DNA of 64,000 nt from Klebsiella spallanzanii (lineage in GTDB: Bacteria > Pseudomonadota > Gammaproteobacteria > Enterobacterales > Enterobacteriaceae), in contig NZ_CABGGS010000044.1 in NCBI RefSeq assembly GCF_902158555.1, positions 248,001 to 312,000 of the forward strand. The letters are read 5' to 3'. The translations under genes and the position numbers were made by a program. The first letter of the stretch is position 1. The number at the start of each line of letters is the position of its first letter. This document shows positions 29,186 to 41,158 of the stretch, piece by piece. The notes below the pieces were generated by a model. The model searched no databases and was not told where the DNA came from. It saw nothing but the letters and a program-made list of their open reading frames with translations.

Positions 29186-29425
29186 TCAGGCAAGGCGCAT
29201 GACCCAGGCATCGGACTGGCTGTCGTAGTGCTTACGGTAGAGGACGGAATGTTCACCATCAAGTATGGCGGGTACGCTGGTGTCTGCGTCCCACGCATCA
29301 AGCTGCATACATAAATCCGGATCGGATTTGCAGGGAATGCTTAACGTTCGCTCTCCCTGCTGTTCGCCGTGCAGTTCGGCGTCGTCTATCTCAAACGCGC
29401 CGATACGTACGCTGGTTTTGCTCAT
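29186..29425 (-). CDS. yebV: YebV family protein (DUF1480)
   Basis: ATG 29425 gives 79 residues, MSKTSVRIGAFEIDDAELHGE to DAWVMRLA, matching the 78-residue E. coli YebV. The frame is open another 48 codons upstream into rsmF, without similarity, so the long version is rejected. The function is unknown. It follows rsmF on the same strand and could share its transcript. Confidence 0.93.
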   Translation of the reverse strand: MSKTSVRIGAFEIDDAELHGEQQGERTLSIPCKSDPDLCMQLDAWDADTSVPAILDGEHSVLYRKHYDSQSDAWVMRLA

Positions 29426-29540
29426 AAATTCACCCCGTTTGTCTGCTGAATTGTGGTACGACCAGTTAAGGCCGACATTTTTCAGCGTAGACAACCGGGC
29501 GTAAAGCGCCAGTGAAAAAATGCTGTTTTTTGGTGCGCCA

Positions 29541-30974
29541 TCACGCTTTGCTACTAAACAGCTTTCCATCGCGGACCAGCTCGCGGGGATAGCTGTTTTT
29601 TAAACGCGATCCCACTTTTTTCGCCAACCCCAACGGTGCGCCCTGAAATGTGACGATAGCATCGTCCTGCTGCGGGAGCGCTTCAGGATAGACGTCACGA
29701 CCGCGGTACCACTCCTCTGCTTCGGTCTCAGTTAATTCAAAAGGTGCGGTTGGTGCGGCAAGGGCAATCACCGCTTCGTGCTGCCAGCGGTAGCCTTTGT
29801 TGTGGGTTTCGGCGAGACGGATCCCGATGCGGGAAAAGCGCACTTTGCCGAACAACGCTTCGAGCGCCTGAGGGAATAGCCAGATTTCTTTGTCACGCTG
29901 CCAGAGCGTATGGTCGGAGCCCCAGCGCAGACCTACGGCAGCAGCGGCGGCAGTGACGGCGGCAGATTCGCGGTTTTTAAGCGGTGTGAAGGGGAATTTC
30001 CCGACTTTATAACCGGGTGCTGGCAGCGGATCTATCGATACCGTTTTACGTAAGCAGGCGACGAAGAAGCCTTCACAATCGAAAATTTGCGGGAACACGT
30101 GCAGGAATCCCTCTGCAGTTAGCGCTTCGCCGGCCTGCGGGAACAGCGAGCCGAGAGGCAATACTTCTGCCGCCTGCGGATAGCGCGCTAACAGTCCATT
30201 GACCACATCTTCATTTTCTTGCCGGTTCAGGGTACAGGTGGAGTAGACCAGCGTACCGCCGGGGCGCAGCGCGTGGAAGGCGCTTTCGATAAGCTCGCGC
30301 TGGGTCATCGCGATTTCATCGTTGCTTTCCGACGACCAGTTTTTTAACGCATCGGGGTCTTTACGCACCACGCCTTCGCCGGAGCAGGGGGCGTCGAGCA
30401 GGATGGCGTCAAAACACTCCGGCAGTGCAGCACCGAAGACCCGGCCATCGAAATGAGTCAGCGCCACGTTGCTGATCCCGCAACGGCTGATATTAGCGTG
30501 CAAGACCTTAACCCGGCTGGCGGAGTACTCATTGGCCAGGATCCCACCTGCATTGCCCATCCGCGCGGCGATCTGCGTTGTCTTGGAGCCCGGTGCGGCG
30601 GCAACATCCATGACTCGCTGCGGCGTTCCACCATCGGCAAACAGTGCGGCGACAGGCAGCATCGAGCTTGCTTCCTGAATGTAAAACAGCCCGCTGAGAT
30701 GTTCCGCCGCGCTGCCCAGCGGCAGGTCGTCTTCATCTTGGCGCTCGATCCAAAAACCTTCCGCACACCATGGAATCGGCGTCAACTGCCAACCGTAAGG
30801 AGCGACCAGCCGCAAAAAGTCTGCGACGGTGATTTTCAGCGTATTAACGCGAATACTTCGACGCAACGGGCGTTGGCAGGCGGCGATAAAGTCATCGAAA
30901 GAGAGATGCGTCGGCATGGCCGCACGCATTTGAGCGAGGAATTCTTCAGGAAGATAGACAGCGTTTTGAGCCAC
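29541..30974 (-). CDS. rsmF: 16S rRNA m5C1407 methyltransferase RsmF
   Basis: RsmF methylates C1407 of 16S rRNA in the 30S subunit using S-adenosylmethionine. The 477-residue product starts with GTG. SAM-binding [17 protein letters not shown] (about 125-141) and the RNA m5C methyltransferase cysteines in [16 protein letters not shown] and [12 protein letters not shown] are clear. A C-terminal PUA-like extension (about 330-477) is present, as in E. coli. Confidence 0.97.
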   Translation of the reverse strand: MAQNAVYLPEEFLAQMRAAMPTHLSFDDFIAACQRPLRRSIRVNTLKITVADFLRLVAPYGWQLTPIPWCAEGFWIERQDEDDLPLGSAAEHLSGLFYIQEASSMLPVAALFADGGTPQRVMDVAAAPGSKTTQIAARMGNAGGILANEYSASRVKVLHANISRCGISNVALTHFDGRVFGAALPECFDAILLDAPCSGEGVVRKDPDALKNWSSESNDEIAMTQRELIESAFHALRPGGTLVYSTCTLNRQENEDVVNGLLARYPQAAEVLPLGSLFPQAGEALTAEGFLHVFPQIFDCEGFFVACLRKTVSIDPLPAPGYKVGKFPFTPLKNRESAAVTAAAAAVGLRWGSDHTLWQRDKEIWLFPQALEALFGKVRFSRIGIRLAETHNKGYRWQHEAVIALAAPTAPFELTETEAEEWYRGRDVYPEALPQQDDAIVTFQGAPLGLAKKVGSRLKNSYPRELVRDGKLFSSKA

Positions 30975-31050
30975 GGGGAGCGCACCACAACAAAAAAGGG
31001 TACGCAGTTTACCACAAAGGCTCCGGCGTCGGACACCGGAGCCTTCAGCG

Positions 31051-33684
31051 TTAACGCGGCAGGGCGGTGCCCCATTCGCGCCACTCTTTCGGTTCGCTTT
31101 CCAGCAGCAGGAAGTGTTTACCGTCCTGCGCTTTTGGCGCCAGCGGCGTACCCGGCGGCGTAGCGAAAGCGATGCCGCCGCGAATAAACTGATTAAAGGT
31201 ACCGGTTTTCACCACGCCGCCAATCAGACCGAAGTCAAGGCTATAGCCGGAAGCCAGCCAGAACACCGAGTTGTTGCGCACCAGATACTGATAACGCTTA
31301 CTGATACGCAACTGTACCATCACGCGGTCTGACATTGAGCCGAGCATCAGCCCGGTTACGGTGCCGACTTCAAGGCCGCGGAACAGCACCGGCGTACCGA
31401 TACCCAGTGAACCCGCTTCGGGCACTTCGACGATAATGCTCAGGCCGTCGATATAACGTGAATCGCTAATGGTGGTTTCCTGAATTTCGAAATCACGTCG
31501 CGGTGAACCGCGGCCCGGTTCCACGTTGATATAGGCCTGGAAGAGGGTATCCAGATGCTCGACGCCCGCCGCGGAAATCTGCGGGGTGATCACCGAGAAA
31601 CGCGTCCCGGCGCGGGCAAAGGTATTGACGTATTCCGGGTAGAGAACCGCTTTCGCCTGCACTTCATTTTTAGCTGTAATTAAATTCAGCGACTGGATCT
31701 GGCCAATATCAATCCCCAGATAGCGAATCGGCATCCCTTCGGCAATTTTACCGGCGTCGAAGGCGTGCAGGGTTATCTGGCCACCCACCGCGCGGGCGGC
31801 GGTTTCTGAGGCATACAGCACGCGTTTGTTGTCGATACGTGCGCTGGCGCTGGCACCGCTCAGGTTATCAAAGCTAATGGCGCCTTTCAGCGCGCGGGAG
31901 AGCGGGGAAGCCTGAACCGTCAGACCGCTGCCGTTAAGTTGCACTTTTGCACCGCCTTCGGCCCAGAACACGCTGTTGCTGGTCAGCAGATGGCGATACT
32001 CCGGTTTGATATGGATATTGATCTCAAAGGCATCTTTACGTGGCTGAACGGTGATGATTTCGCCCACGGCAAATTTACGATACAGCACCACGGAGCCTGC
32101 CTGCACGTCCGGCAACGTTTCTGCTGAGAGGCTAAGCGTGGTGGTCGGCAGATCGCTCATGCTGTTTTCCAGCGCTTTTTCCTGATTCGCATATAGCGGA
32201 TAACGGCTTTGCATCGCCCCTTTGTCGCCCGGAATAATGCGGATCCCGCCGTTGACCCATTCGCTGGCGCTGGCACCGAGGAACTGCACGCCGTCAATGC
32301 CAACTTTGACATCAATACGGCTGTTGACCACAAATTTACTGTCGCCGCGAACCAGCGAACGGTACTCCGGCATCACCGCGACCTGGAAGGTGACGCCATC
32401 GGTATTCAGCTTGCGTTCCAGCACTTGTCCTATCTGGACGCCGTGCAGAATCAACGGCTGCCCGGCATCGATACCGTAGCTTTCCGGCGCGGTGAGCGTG
32501 ACGGTTGCGACATCTGGCTCTTCGAGCAGAGATTTATCGGCAGGCAGAACCACAAACTGGCTGCGGGGTTCACCTTCGCCCGGTACCAGCTCAAAGGTTG
32601 TACCGGTCAGCAGGGCGCTGACGCTGGGGTTATCCAGAGAGATTTTCGGCTTCTTCATCTGAATTAACGTCTTCTCGCGCAGCAGGCTGACGACGCTCGG
32701 GTCGACGGTCATTTCACCCGTCACTTTCCCATCGGGATTGAGATTAAGTTTACTGAGCTGACCGACCTCCAGACCCTGATACATCAGCGGCGTCGAACCT
32801 GCTTTCAGGCCCGCGCCATCGGGAAGGTCTAGTTTAACCAACACGCCGCGCTGGCTGTGGGCCAGATCTTCATACAGGTGATAATCGGTGTTCTGCTGAG
32901 CTTCCGGAGAATTATCAGGAGAATCGAAGGCGATGGCGCCATTAACCAGTGCGGAAAGACTATCCAGTTGGACTTTTGCCCCGCTTAAGCTGACATCCGC
33001 CTTCACGCCGGAAACGTTCCAGAATCGACTCTCTTTTTTCACCAGATTGGTGAACCGGCGTTCAATCAGAACATCAATAGTGACGCCCTGGTTGTTTGGA
33101 TTAATGGCGAAGTCATAAACCCGACCCACCGGAATTTTACGGAAATAGACCAGCGAACCGCTGGTTAACGAGCCTAAATCCGCCGATTTAAGGTGGATCA
33201 TCAGCTCGCCGTTATTGATATGGTATTTCGGCTGGGTATCGAGGGCGACAAAGTGATCTTCCGGATCGCCCTGGCCGGGCATCATGCCGATATAGTTACC
33301 GCCAACCAGCGCATCAAGGCCTGAAACGCCGGCAAGAGAAGCCTTCGGCGTCACCAGCCAGAACTGCGTATCCTTGCGCAGCGCATCTTTCATATCGCCT
33401 TTGACGCTAGCCGAAACTTCTATCTTACTCAGATCTTTACTTAGCGAGATAGTCTCTACCGTACCGACCTCTACCCCCTGGTAGCGAATAGGCGTGCGCC
33501 CAGGAACGATACCATTGGCCGACTGGAAGTCGATGGTAATCGTGGTTCCGCGATCCTGGTAGCTGGTCCAGATGAGCCAGCTGGCAATCATGAGCGCAAT
33601 GACCGGCAGCAGCCAGAAAGGCGAGATGCGGCGTTTGGTTTTGATTTTGGCTTCAGTCGGCGAAGCGGGCGTTTCCTGACTCAT
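31051..33684 (-). CDS. letB: Lipid transport protein LetB (seven MCE domains)
   Basis: LetB forms a long hexameric tube that spans the periplasm and carries lipids between inner and outer membranes. Start [21 protein letters not shown] gives 877 residues as in E. coli; the frame is open 14 codons further upstream. One N-terminal membrane helix (about 22-40) is followed by seven MCE repeats, recognisable by recurring motifs such as [88 protein letters not shown] and [14 protein letters not shown]. It overlaps the end of letA by 32 bases. Confidence 0.98.
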   Translation of the reverse strand: MSQETPASPTEAKIKTKRRISPFWLLPVIALMIASWLIWTSYQDRGTTITIDFQSANGIVPGRTPIRYQGVEVGTVETISLSKDLSKIEVSASVKGDMKDALRKDTQFWLVTPKASLAGVSGLDALVGGNYIGMMPGQGDPEDHFVALDTQPKYHINNGELMIHLKSADLGSLTSGSLVYFRKIPVGRVYDFAINPNNQGVTIDVLIERRFTNLVKKESRFWNVSGVKADVSLSGAKVQLDSLSALVNGAIAFDSPDNSPEAQQNTDYHLYEDLAHSQRGVLVKLDLPDGAGLKAGSTPLMYQGLEVGQLSKLNLNPDGKVTGEMTVDPSVVSLLREKTLIQMKKPKISLDNPSVSALLTGTTFELVPGEGEPRSQFVVLPADKSLLEEPDVATVTLTAPESYGIDAGQPLILHGVQIGQVLERKLNTDGVTFQVAVMPEYRSLVRGDSKFVVNSRIDVKVGIDGVQFLGASASEWVNGGIRIIPGDKGAMQSRYPLYANQEKALENSMSDLPTTTLSLSAETLPDVQAGSVVLYRKFAVGEIITVQPRKDAFEINIHIKPEYRHLLTSNSVFWAEGGAKVQLNGSGLTVQASPLSRALKGAISFDNLSGASASARIDNKRVLYASETAARAVGGQITLHAFDAGKIAEGMPIRYLGIDIGQIQSLNLITAKNEVQAKAVLYPEYVNTFARAGTRFSVITPQISAAGVEHLDTLFQAYINVEPGRGSPRRDFEIQETTISDSRYIDGLSIIVEVPEAGSLGIGTPVLFRGLEVGTVTGLMLGSMSDRVMVQLRISKRYQYLVRNNSVFWLASGYSLDFGLIGGVVKTGTFNQFIRGGIAFATPPGTPLAPKAQDGKHFLLLESEPKEWREWGTALPR

Positions 33685-34936
33685 GTGCGTCCCAAAGTAA
33701 GCGGCTGTCCAGCCATTCAACAGCAAGGATAGTTAATATTACCGCGGCACCAAAATAGACCGCGGCGGGCCCCATCGTAAACGCGAGGAGCTGATCGCGG
33801 TTAATTAGCGACATGGTTAATGCAATGACAAAAAGATCCAACATTGACCAGCGGCCGATCCAGGTTATCAGCCGCAGCAGCAGGATACGGGTTCGTAGCC
33901 CCTGTTCACACTTGAATTGTATGCTGACCAGCAGCGTAAACAATACAATAACTTTAGTGAATGGAACCAGAATGCTGGCGATAAAAACCACTCCGGCGAT
34001 TGCGACGTTGCTATTTGCCAGCGACATGATGCCGGAAAGGATTGTGTCATCCTGGCGCGCGCCGTTAACGTAGATAATCGATATCGGCAGCAGATTTGCC
34101 GGGATTAAAAAAACAATCGAGGCAATTAGCGCCGCCCAGCTCTTTTGCAGACTCTGAGGCCTTCTGTGGTAAAGAGGCGTGTGGCAGCGGCGGCAACGAC
34201 CGCGAGAGTCACGATGTCCGGTATAATGGCAGCCCAGGCAAACCTGTAAATTGTTGTCCGGCCGTAGCGCCGGGCGCTCAGGATAAAAACGCTCCCACAG
34301 CTCTTCGACGTTCAGATGGATGAGCGTCAGGATGCTGAGCAGCGTGAGCGCGACAAATGCGATAAGCCCAATACCGGGCTGCAAGAACGCATAATCCTGC
34401 ACCTTGATAGAGGCAACGCCGATGCCGACAAGGTAAATATCCAGCATCACCCACTCTTTGAGTCGCTCCAGCATCAGCAGTACCGGCCTCAGGTTCATTC
34501 CCAGCACGTTTCCTAGCCACAGATAGGCGATGGAGACAACCAGAAGAACCGGTGCGACGATCGCGCAAAATAGCACCATCGCTGCTGTCAGCGGATCGCC
34601 CTGGCCGGTCATTTGCCAGATGCCCTGAAGTACGTTAGCGTCAATACGCACGCCCAGCAGATGCAAACGCAGAAGCGGCTCGGTCCAGGCAAAAGGCATC
34701 AACAGCAACATGGTAATAGCCATACTCCCCAGCCGGGTAAGAGACCAGTCGCGACCATCGCGTACTTTGGCGTTGCAGCGAGGGCACCAGGCGCTTTGAT
34801 TCCTCTTAAGGACCGGCAAGCGAAATAACATGTCGCACTGGGCGCAGCGTTGATAGTGTGCGTGAGGAACGGGCGCGCTAATCGCATGCACGACGATCTT
34901 TTTCGCTGGCGTTATCCGGGGGGTTTTTAGTGGCAT
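33653..34936 (-). CDS. letA: Lipid transport inner-membrane protein LetA
   Basis: LetA (PqiA family) is the inner-membrane partner of LetB. The 427-residue length equals E. coli LetA. It has two zinc-ribbon-like cysteine clusters, [22 protein letters not shown] (about 33-66) and [16 protein letters not shown] (about 233-255), each followed by a block of transmembrane helices. It is the first gene of letA-letB, and the overlap suggests coupled translation. Confidence 0.97.
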   Translation of the reverse strand: MPLKTPRITPAKKIVVHAISAPVPHAHYQRCAQCDMLFRLPVLKRNQSAWCPRCNAKVRDGRDWSLTRLGSMAITMLLLMPFAWTEPLLRLHLLGVRIDANVLQGIWQMTGQGDPLTAAMVLFCAIVAPVLLVVSIAYLWLGNVLGMNLRPVLLMLERLKEWVMLDIYLVGIGVASIKVQDYAFLQPGIGLIAFVALTLLSILTLIHLNVEELWERFYPERPALRPDNNLQVCLGCHYTGHRDSRGRCRRCHTPLYHRRPQSLQKSWAALIASIVFLIPANLLPISIIYVNGARQDDTILSGIMSLANSNVAIAGVVFIASILVPFTKVIVLFTLLVSIQFKCEQGLRTRILLLRLITWIGRWSMLDLFVIALTMSLINRDQLLAFTMGPAAVYFGAAVILTILAVEWLDSRLLWDAHESGNARFAD

Positions 34937-35068
34937 CTATAACATACGTAAATGAGAGTATCTCTCTATCTTAACTCAGGAATGAATTCATCTTGAGCAT
35001 GAATGCATTTAAAGCTTATTTTAGTAGGCTGTAAGTGTAAGGTAGTAAGACAACCAAGTGATTAAACA

Positions 35069-35566
35069 ATGAACAAACAAGAATTCTACGCGGATTTGAA
35101 CCGCGATTTTCAGGCATTAATGGCAGGTGAAACCAGCTTTCTGGCGATGATTTCAAATACCAGCGCGCTGTTGTTCGAGCGGCTGACAGAAGTGAACTGG
35201 GCCGGTTTTTATCTGCTGGAAGGCGATACGCTGGTTCTTGGCCCGTTTCAGGGCAAGCTGGCCTGCGTGCGTATTCCGGTGGGACGTGGCGTATGCGGCA
35301 CCGCCGTTGCGCAGAATCGCGTGCAGCGGGTAGAAGATGTTCACGCCTTTGACGGACATATTGCCTGTGATGCCGCCAGTAATTCGGAAATTGTCTTTCC
35401 GTTGCGGGTGGATAATCAGGTTATCGGCGTTCTTGACATCGATAGTACGGCCCGGTCTCGCTTCACTGTTGAAGATGAGCAGGGGCTGACTGAGCTGGTC
35501 GCGCATCTGGAAAAATTCATTTCTGCGACTGATTATCAAAAAATATTCACCCACGTCGCAGGATAA
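35069..35566 (+). CDS. msrC: Free methionine-(R)-sulfoxide reductase MsrC
   Basis: MsrC reduces free Met-R-sulfoxide to methionine with a GAF-domain fold. The 165-residue length is exact. Conserved sequence: FLAMISNTSALLFERLTEVNWAGFYL, the cysteine-bearing KLACVRIPVGRGVCGTA (about residues 72-88) and GHIACDAASNSEIVFP, which together hold the three redox cysteines. It is divergent from letA. Confidence 0.97.
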   Translation: MNKQEFYADLNRDFQALMAGETSFLAMISNTSALLFERLTEVNWAGFYLLEGDTLVLGPFQGKLACVRIPVGRGVCGTAVAQNRVQRVEDVHAFDGHIACDAASNSEIVFPLRVDNQVIGVLDIDSTARSRFTVEDEQGLTELVAHLEKFISATDYQKIFTHVAG

Positions 35567-35663
35567 TCAACGGATAACGTAGCATTTAGCGATGACGTCA
35601 TTATAATGACGCCTGTTCATGCCTGCGGCTTGTTGGCTACGTCCGTTGTAATCAGGAAATTTC

Positions 35664-36347
35664 ATGGAAAATCAACCTAAGTTGAATAGCAGTAAAGAAG
35701 TAATCGCGTTTCTGGCCGAACGTTTCCCTCAGTGTTTTAGCGCTGAAGGCGAAGCGCGCCCCCTGAAAGTCGGTATTTTTCAGGATCTCGTTGAGCGCGT
35801 TGGCGGAGAGATGAATCTCAGCAAAACCCAACTTCGCGCTGCTTTGCGCCTTTATACATCGAGCTGGCGCTATCTGTATGGCGTTAAGCCTGGCGCTGTT
35901 CGCGTTGACCTTGACGGCAACCCGTGCGGCGAACTGGAAGAGCAGCATGTTGCTCATGCCCGCCAGCAGCTTGAAGAAGCCAAAGCCCGCGTTCAAGCGC
36001 AGCGCGAAGCTCAGCAGGCGAAAAAACGCGAAACTGCTGCCGCAGCAGGCCAGCCGGAAGAGGGGACTCGTCGCGAGCGTAAACCGCGTCCTCAAACTCA
36101 GCCGCGTCGTAAAGAGGGCGCTGAGCAGCGTAAGCCGCGTCCGGCAGCAGCCGCTAAAGCGCCGCGCGAAGAGCGTCATACCCCAGTATCAGATGTGTCT
36201 GTATTGACCGTTGGCCAGGCACTGAAGGTGAAAGCAGGTAATAATGCAATGGACGCCACCGTCCTGGAAATCACCAAAGATGGCGTTCGTGTACAGCTGA
36301 CTTCTGGTATGTCAATGATTGTACGCGCAGAACACCTGGTGTTCTGA
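35664..36347 (+). CDS. proQ: RNA chaperone ProQ
   Basis: ProQ is a FinO-family global RNA-binding protein that stabilises many sRNAs and mRNA 3' ends and affects osmoregulation. The 227-residue product has an N-terminal FinO domain (about 1-120, including [23 protein letters not shown]), a charged Lys/Arg/Gln-rich linker (about 120-180) and a C-terminal Tudor-like domain ([23 protein letters not shown] to EHLVF). The linker is shorter than in the 232-residue E. coli protein. prc starts 19 bases later. Confidence 0.97.
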   Translation: MENQPKLNSSKEVIAFLAERFPQCFSAEGEARPLKVGIFQDLVERVGGEMNLSKTQLRAALRLYTSSWRYLYGVKPGAVRVDLDGNPCGELEEQHVAHARQQLEEAKARVQAQREAQQAKKRETAAAAGQPEEGTRRERKPRPQTQPRRKEGAEQRKPRPAAAAKAPREERHTPVSDVSVLTVGQALKVKAGNNAMDATVLEITKDGVRVQLTSGMSMIVRAEHLVF

Positions 36348-36366
36348 AACGGAGGCCGGGCCAGGC

Positions 36367-38415
36367 ATGAACAAATTCTTTAAGCTCACCGCGTTGGCGG
36401 GTCTGCTGGTTATCGCAGGCCAGTCGTTCGCCGTGGACGATATAACCCGGATCGATCAAATCCCCGTGCTGAAAGAAGAGCCGCAGCACGCGACGGTGAG
36501 CGAGCGCGTAACATCGCGCTTTACCCGCTCTCATTACCGCCAGTTTGATCTTGATAACGCCTTTTCGGCAAAAATTTTCGATCGCTACCTGAACCTGCTG
36601 GACTACAGCCACAACGTGCTGTTGGCCAGCGATGTGGCGCAGTTTGCCGCTAAAAAGAACCAAATCGGCGATGAGCTGCGTAGCGGGAAGCTGGACGTTT
36701 TCTACGACCTGTATAATCTGGCGCAGAAGCGGCGTTTCGAACGCTACCAATATGCGCTGAAAGTGCTGGATCGTCCGATGGACTTCACCGGCAATGACAA
36801 CTTCAACCTCGATCGCAGCAAGTCTCCGTGGCCAAAAGATGAAGCCGAGCTGAACGCGCTGTGGGATGCCAAGGTTAAGTTTGATCAGCTCAGTCTGAAG
36901 CTGGCTGGCAAAGACGATAAAGAGATCCGTGAAACTTTAACGCGTCGCTACAAATTCGCCATTCGTCGTCTGGCGCAAACCAACAGTGAAGACGTTTTCT
37001 CGCTGGCGATGACCGCTTTCGCGCGCGAGATTGACCCGCATACTAACTATCTCTCTCCGCGTAATACCGAACAGTTCAATACTGAAATGAGCCTGTCTCT
37101 GGAAGGTATTGGCGCGGTACTGCAGATGGACGACGACTATACGGTGATCAATTCACTGGTCGCCGGCGGCCCTGCGGCGAAGAGCAAAGCCATCAGCGTC
37201 GGCGACCGTATCGTTGGCGTAGGTCAGCCAGGTAAAGGCATGGTCGATGTGATCGGCTGGCGTCTGGATGATGTCGTTGCGCTGATTAAAGGGCCGAAGG
37301 GCAGCAAAGTTCGCCTGGAAGTTCTGCCTGCCGGTAAAGGCGCGAAAACGCGGATTGTTACCCTGACGCGCGAACGTATTCGTCTTGAAGACCGTGCGGT
37401 TAAGATGTCAGTCAAAACCGTTGGCAAAGAAAAAGTTGGCGTACTGGATATTCCAGGTTTCTATGTCGGCTTGACGGATGACGTTAAAGTGCAGCTGCAG
37501 AAGCTGGAGAAACAGAACGTCAGCAGTATCATTATCGACTTGCGCAGCAACGGCGGCGGCGCACTGACCGAAGCGGTTTCGCTTTCCGGACTGTTTATTC
37601 CATCCGGCCCGGTTGTTCAGGTGCGTGATAACAACGGTAAGGTGCGTGAAGACAGCGATACTGACGGCGTGGTGTACTACAAAGGCCCGCTGGTGGTATT
37701 AGTCGACCGTTTTAGCGCCTCAGCTTCCGAAATTTTCGCCGCGGCGATGCAGGACTACGGTCGTGCGCTGATCGTCGGTGAGCCTACTTTCGGTAAAGGC
37801 ACCGTCCAGCAGTATCGTTCGCTGAACCGTATCTACGATCAGATGCTGCGTCCTGACTGGCCGGCACTGGGTTCCGTACAGTACACCATTCAGAAGTTCT
37901 ATCGCATCAACGGTGGTAGTACTCAGCGTAAAGGTGTTACGCCGGACATCATGATGCCAACCGGAACTGAAGAACGGGAAACCGGCGAGCAGTACGAAGA
38001 TAACGCGCTGCCGTGGGATAGCGTTAATGCTGCAACCTACGTGAAATATGGCGACCTGACGCCGTTTGGCCCGGAACTATTGAAACGTCATGACGAGCGT
38101 ATCGCCAAAGACCCTGAGTTCCAGTACATCATGAAGGACATTGCTCGCTATAACGCGATGAAAGATAAACGCAACATCGTTTCCCTGAACTACGCGCAGC
38201 GTGAAAAGGAGAACGAGGAAGATGATGCGATTCGTCTGGCTCGCGTGAACGATCGTCTGAAACGCGAAGGTAAGCCGTTGCTGAAGAAACTGGAAGATCT
38301 GCCAAAAGATTACCAGGAACCCGATCCGTATCTTGATGAAACGGTTCATATTGCCCTTGACCTGGCCCATCAGGAAAAGGAACAGCCGGCGGTGGAACCA
38401 CCAGCCAGTAAATAA
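36367..38415 (+). CDS. prc: Carboxy-terminal (tail-specific) protease Prc
   Basis: Prc is a periplasmic S41 protease that trims the C-terminus of FtsI and, with NlpI, degrades MepS and tagged proteins. ATG 36367 gives 682 residues as in E. coli; the 16-codon upstream part of the frame overlaps proQ and is rejected. The signal peptide ends at SFA-VDD. PDZ domain about 240-320 (SLEGIGAVLQMDDDYTVINSL). The Ser-Lys dyad sits in FSASASEIFAAAMQDYG and GEPTFGKGTVQQY. A terminator follows. Confidence 0.98.
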   Translation: MNKFFKLTALAGLLVIAGQSFAVDDITRIDQIPVLKEEPQHATVSERVTSRFTRSHYRQFDLDNAFSAKIFDRYLNLLDYSHNVLLASDVAQFAAKKNQIGDELRSGKLDVFYDLYNLAQKRRFERYQYALKVLDRPMDFTGNDNFNLDRSKSPWPKDEAELNALWDAKVKFDQLSLKLAGKDDKEIRETLTRRYKFAIRRLAQTNSEDVFSLAMTAFAREIDPHTNYLSPRNTEQFNTEMSLSLEGIGAVLQMDDDYTVINSLVAGGPAAKSKAISVGDRIVGVGQPGKGMVDVIGWRLDDVVALIKGPKGSKVRLEVLPAGKGAKTRIVTLTRERIRLEDRAVKMSVKTVGKEKVGVLDIPGFYVGLTDDVKVQLQKLEKQNVSSIIIDLRSNGGGALTEAVSLSGLFIPSGPVVQVRDNNGKVREDSDTDGVVYYKGPLVVLVDRFSASASEIFAAAMQDYGRALIVGEPTFGKGTVQQYRSLNRIYDQMLRPDWPALGSVQYTIQKFYRINGGSTQRKGVTPDIMMPTGTEERETGEQYEDNALPWDSVNAATYVKYGDLTPFGPELLKRHDERIAKDPEFQYIMKDIARYNAMKDKRNIVSLNYAQREKENEEDDAIRLARVNDRLKREGKPLLKKLEDLPKDYQEPDPYLDETVHIALDLAHQEKEQPAVEPPASK

Positions 38416-38423
38416 CTCCCCAG

Positions 38424-38452
38424 CGGGCACAAATTATTGTGCCCGTTTTTTT
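38424..38452 (+). terminator. Rho-independent terminator after prc
   Basis: Stem CGGGCACAA..TTGTGCCCG followed by seven T, just after prc. Confidence 0.88.
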
Positions 38453-38649
38453 ACTATTCCCTCAGCTTTCTTTGCTCGATTTCAACAAAATGTCAACGCT
38501 TTCCCCGGGCGTCAGTAACATGCTACAAAATGTAAAGTTGTGTCTTTCTCGTGACTTAGCGGGGCCTGATGGTTGAAAATTGGCGTTCTACCCATACCAT
38601 GTGGGTAATCGCATAGTGCGTTTTGTTAAATCGAGGTTAAAAGAAAATT

Positions 38650-39531
38650 ATGATGCGAATCGCGCTTTTCCTGCTGACTAACCTGGCAGTGATGGTGGTG
38701 TTCGGGCTGGTGCTGAGCCTGACAGGAATTCAGTCAAGCAGCATGACCGGGTTACTGATCATGGCGTTGCTGTTTGGTTTCGGTGGCTCTATCGTTTCGT
38801 TGTTGATGTCGAAATGGATGGCGCTGAAATCGGTGGGTGGGGAAGTCATTGAGCAGCCGCGTAACGAAACCGAGCGCTGGCTGGTAAATACCGTCGCACA
38901 GCAGGCGCGTCAGGCGGGAATTGGTATGCCGCAGGTCGCTATCTACCACGCGCCAGATATCAACGCCTTCGCTACCGGCGCCCGCCGTGATGCATCGCTG
39001 GTTGCCGTCAGCACTGGACTGTTGCAGAACATGAGCCGTGATGAAGCGGAAGCGGTTATTGCTCACGAGATTAGCCACATTGCCAACGGCGATATGGTCA
39101 CCATGACGCTGATTCAGGGGGTGGTAAACACCTTCGTTATCTTCATCTCGCGTGTTATCGCGCAGATTGCGGCGGGCTTCCTCGGCGGCAATCGTGATGA
39201 AGGCGAAAGCAGCAACGGCAACCCCCTGATCTATTTTGCGGTCGCCACGGTGCTGGAGCTGGTATTTGGTATCCTGGCCAGCATCATCACCATGTGGTTC
39301 TCCCGCTACCGTGAGTTCCACGCGGATGCGGGTTCAGCGAAGCTGGTGGGGCGTGAGAAGATGATCGCCGCGCTGCAGCGCCTGAAAACCAGCTATGAGC
39401 CGCAGGAGGCCAGCAGCATGATGGCGTTCTGTATTAACGGCAAAGCGAAATCCATGAGCGAGCTGTTTATGACACACCCGCCTCTGGATAAACGTATTGA
39501 AGCGCTGCGTAGCGGCGAATACCTGAAGTAA
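38650..39531 (+). CDS. htpX: Membrane protease HtpX
   Basis: HtpX is a zinc M48 protease of the inner membrane that helps FtsH in quality control. The 293-residue length equals E. coli HtpX. N-terminal helices ([37 protein letters not shown]), the zinc motif HEISH in [16 protein letters not shown] (about 140) and the third ligand region [14 protein letters not shown] are seen. In the 234-base gap upstream, GTAAAGTTGTGTCTT (38532-38546) partly fits the CpxR motif GTAAA-N5-GTAAA; Cpx control is known in E. coli. Confidence 0.98.
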   Translation: MMRIALFLLTNLAVMVVFGLVLSLTGIQSSSMTGLLIMALLFGFGGSIVSLLMSKWMALKSVGGEVIEQPRNETERWLVNTVAQQARQAGIGMPQVAIYHAPDINAFATGARRDASLVAVSTGLLQNMSRDEAEAVIAHEISHIANGDMVTMTLIQGVVNTFVIFISRVIAQIAAGFLGGNRDEGESSNGNPLIYFAVATVLELVFGILASIITMWFSRYREFHADAGSAKLVGREKMIAALQRLKTSYEPQEASSMMAFCINGKAKSMSELFMTHPPLDKRIEALRSGEYLK

Positions 39532-39557
39532 TTTCCCGCTCTCCGGGTCGCAGAAAT

Positions 39558-39592
39558 AAAAAATCCGCAGTCTTCGGGCTGCGGATTTTTTT
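39558..39592. terminator. Bidirectional terminator between htpX and yebQ
   Basis: AAAAAATCCGCAG..CTGCGGATTTTTTT with A and T runs, between convergent genes. Confidence 0.88.
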
Positions 39593-39607
39593 ATGTCGGT
39601 TTTTTGG

Positions 39608-40981
39608 TTACAGTCGGGCGCGCGGCTGCGTGACGCGAAGCCCGCTGACGACGGCGGCGACAACGGCAAGAGTTCCTGCCAGCAGAAGTGCGGTATGCGT
39701 TCCGCTATCGCCCAACAGGTTAAACAGAAGTGCGACCAGCGCCGCACCAGTGCTCTGTCCCAGCAGGCGCGCAGTCCCCAGCATTCCGCTTGCCCCGCCG
39801 CTGCGATGAGCAGGGGCTGACGACACAATGGTATGGTTGTTAGGGGACTGGAACAAACCAAATCCTGCGCCGCATAGCGCCATTCGCCAGATAATATCCA
39901 GGTCCGATGGGGAGGAGGGCAGCAAAGCCAGGCCAAACAGACCGCAGGCCATGACCACCAGGCCAATTGCACCCAGTAAGCCTGCATGGACTCTCTCGAT
40001 CAAATATCCCGCCAGCGGTGCCATCACCATCGTGGCTAACGGCCACGGCGTCAGAAGCAGACCGGTTTCCACCTCGCTGCGTCCCATCACTGATTGCAAA
40101 AAGAACGGCAGTGAAACCATTGCCAGCATCTGGGCGCAGAAAGAGCATATCGACGTACAAATTGACAGCGAAAAAAGAGGGATGCGCAGCAGGTCGACCG
40201 GTAGCAGGGGAACCGGCATCTTGAGCTGACGGCGGACAAAAAAGAATCCGACTATCAGCATAGCGACTATCTCGGCCAGAACCAGCTCGCCGGATTGGCC
40301 TTGAGCGAAGCCGCCGAGTGCGGTAATCAGTAAGCCAAAGGTGAGGGCATTCATGATGGCGCTTGGCAGGTCGAAGCGGGTGACCTTGCTTCGCCCCGAA
40401 TTTGCAGGCAGGTAGCGCATTGCCAGAACCAGCGAAATCACGCCCAGCGGTACGTTAATCAGAAACAGCCACTGCCACGAGGCCATTGAGAGAATTGCTG
40501 CGGCAATTGTCGGGCCTGCCGCAGAGGAGACCGCCACCACGAAAGAGTTGATCCCCATCCCGCGACCGAGAAACCGCTGAGGGTAAATCAGGCGTATCAG
40601 CGCGGTATTGACGCTCATCAGCGCCGCGCCGCCAAGCCCCTGCGCCACGCGCGCCAGCGTCAGCATTTCCAGGCTTGTGGAGAGCGCGCAGGCCAGTGAG
40701 GTGAAGGTAAAAACCACCAGCCCGATTTTATAAATGCGCCGATAGCCGACCATATCGCCAAGAAAAGAGAGCGGCAATAGCGCGATAACGATAGCGATTT
40801 GATAGGCGTTAACTATCCATATTGAGGAGGCCGGGGAGGCATTTAAATCGCTGGCGATGGTCGGCAGGGCTACGTTGGCGATGGCGCCGTCCAGCACCGC
40901 CATCGTCAGACCTAATACAATGGTCAGAATGGCGCCGTAACGCTGCGGCAAAGGCAGCCCATCGGAGATGTTTTTATCCAT
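39608..40981 (-). CDS. yebQ: MFS transporter YebQ (DHA2/EmrB-like)
   Basis: This 457-residue major facilitator protein has about 14 predicted hydrophobic helices and is orthologous in position and length to E. coli YebQ. DHA2 family features include VLDGAIANVALPTIASDL in helix 1, the loop motif SFLGDMVGYRRIYK and the motif C-like AAGPTIAAAILS. It is probably a proton-driven drug or metabolite exporter; the substrate is unknown. It is divergent from kdgR, and KdgR control is known for the E. coli gene. Confidence 0.93.
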   Translation of the reverse strand: MDKNISDGLPLPQRYGAILTIVLGLTMAVLDGAIANVALPTIASDLNASPASSIWIVNAYQIAIVIALLPLSFLGDMVGYRRIYKIGLVVFTFTSLACALSTSLEMLTLARVAQGLGGAALMSVNTALIRLIYPQRFLGRGMGINSFVVAVSSAAGPTIAAAILSMASWQWLFLINVPLGVISLVLAMRYLPANSGRSKVTRFDLPSAIMNALTFGLLITALGGFAQGQSGELVLAEIVAMLIVGFFFVRRQLKMPVPLLPVDLLRIPLFSLSICTSICSFCAQMLAMVSLPFFLQSVMGRSEVETGLLLTPWPLATMVMAPLAGYLIERVHAGLLGAIGLVVMACGLFGLALLPSSPSDLDIIWRMALCGAGFGLFQSPNNHTIVSSAPAHRSGGASGMLGTARLLGQSTGAALVALLFNLLGDSGTHTALLLAGTLAVVAAVVSGLRVTQPRARL

Positions 40982-41158
40982 GTGAAGTATGTGTCTTATC
41001 AGGAACTATTAACTGAATAATGATTTTAGCATTGATTATTCAGCGGCATGTCGCAGATTTGTAACGAAGAGGCAGAAGAACGATTGCGGGTAACGGGATG
41101 CGAATTTATAATAAAAACCGGTTCTAATTTTTATAAAACAGTTGCGATGAGGTGATAA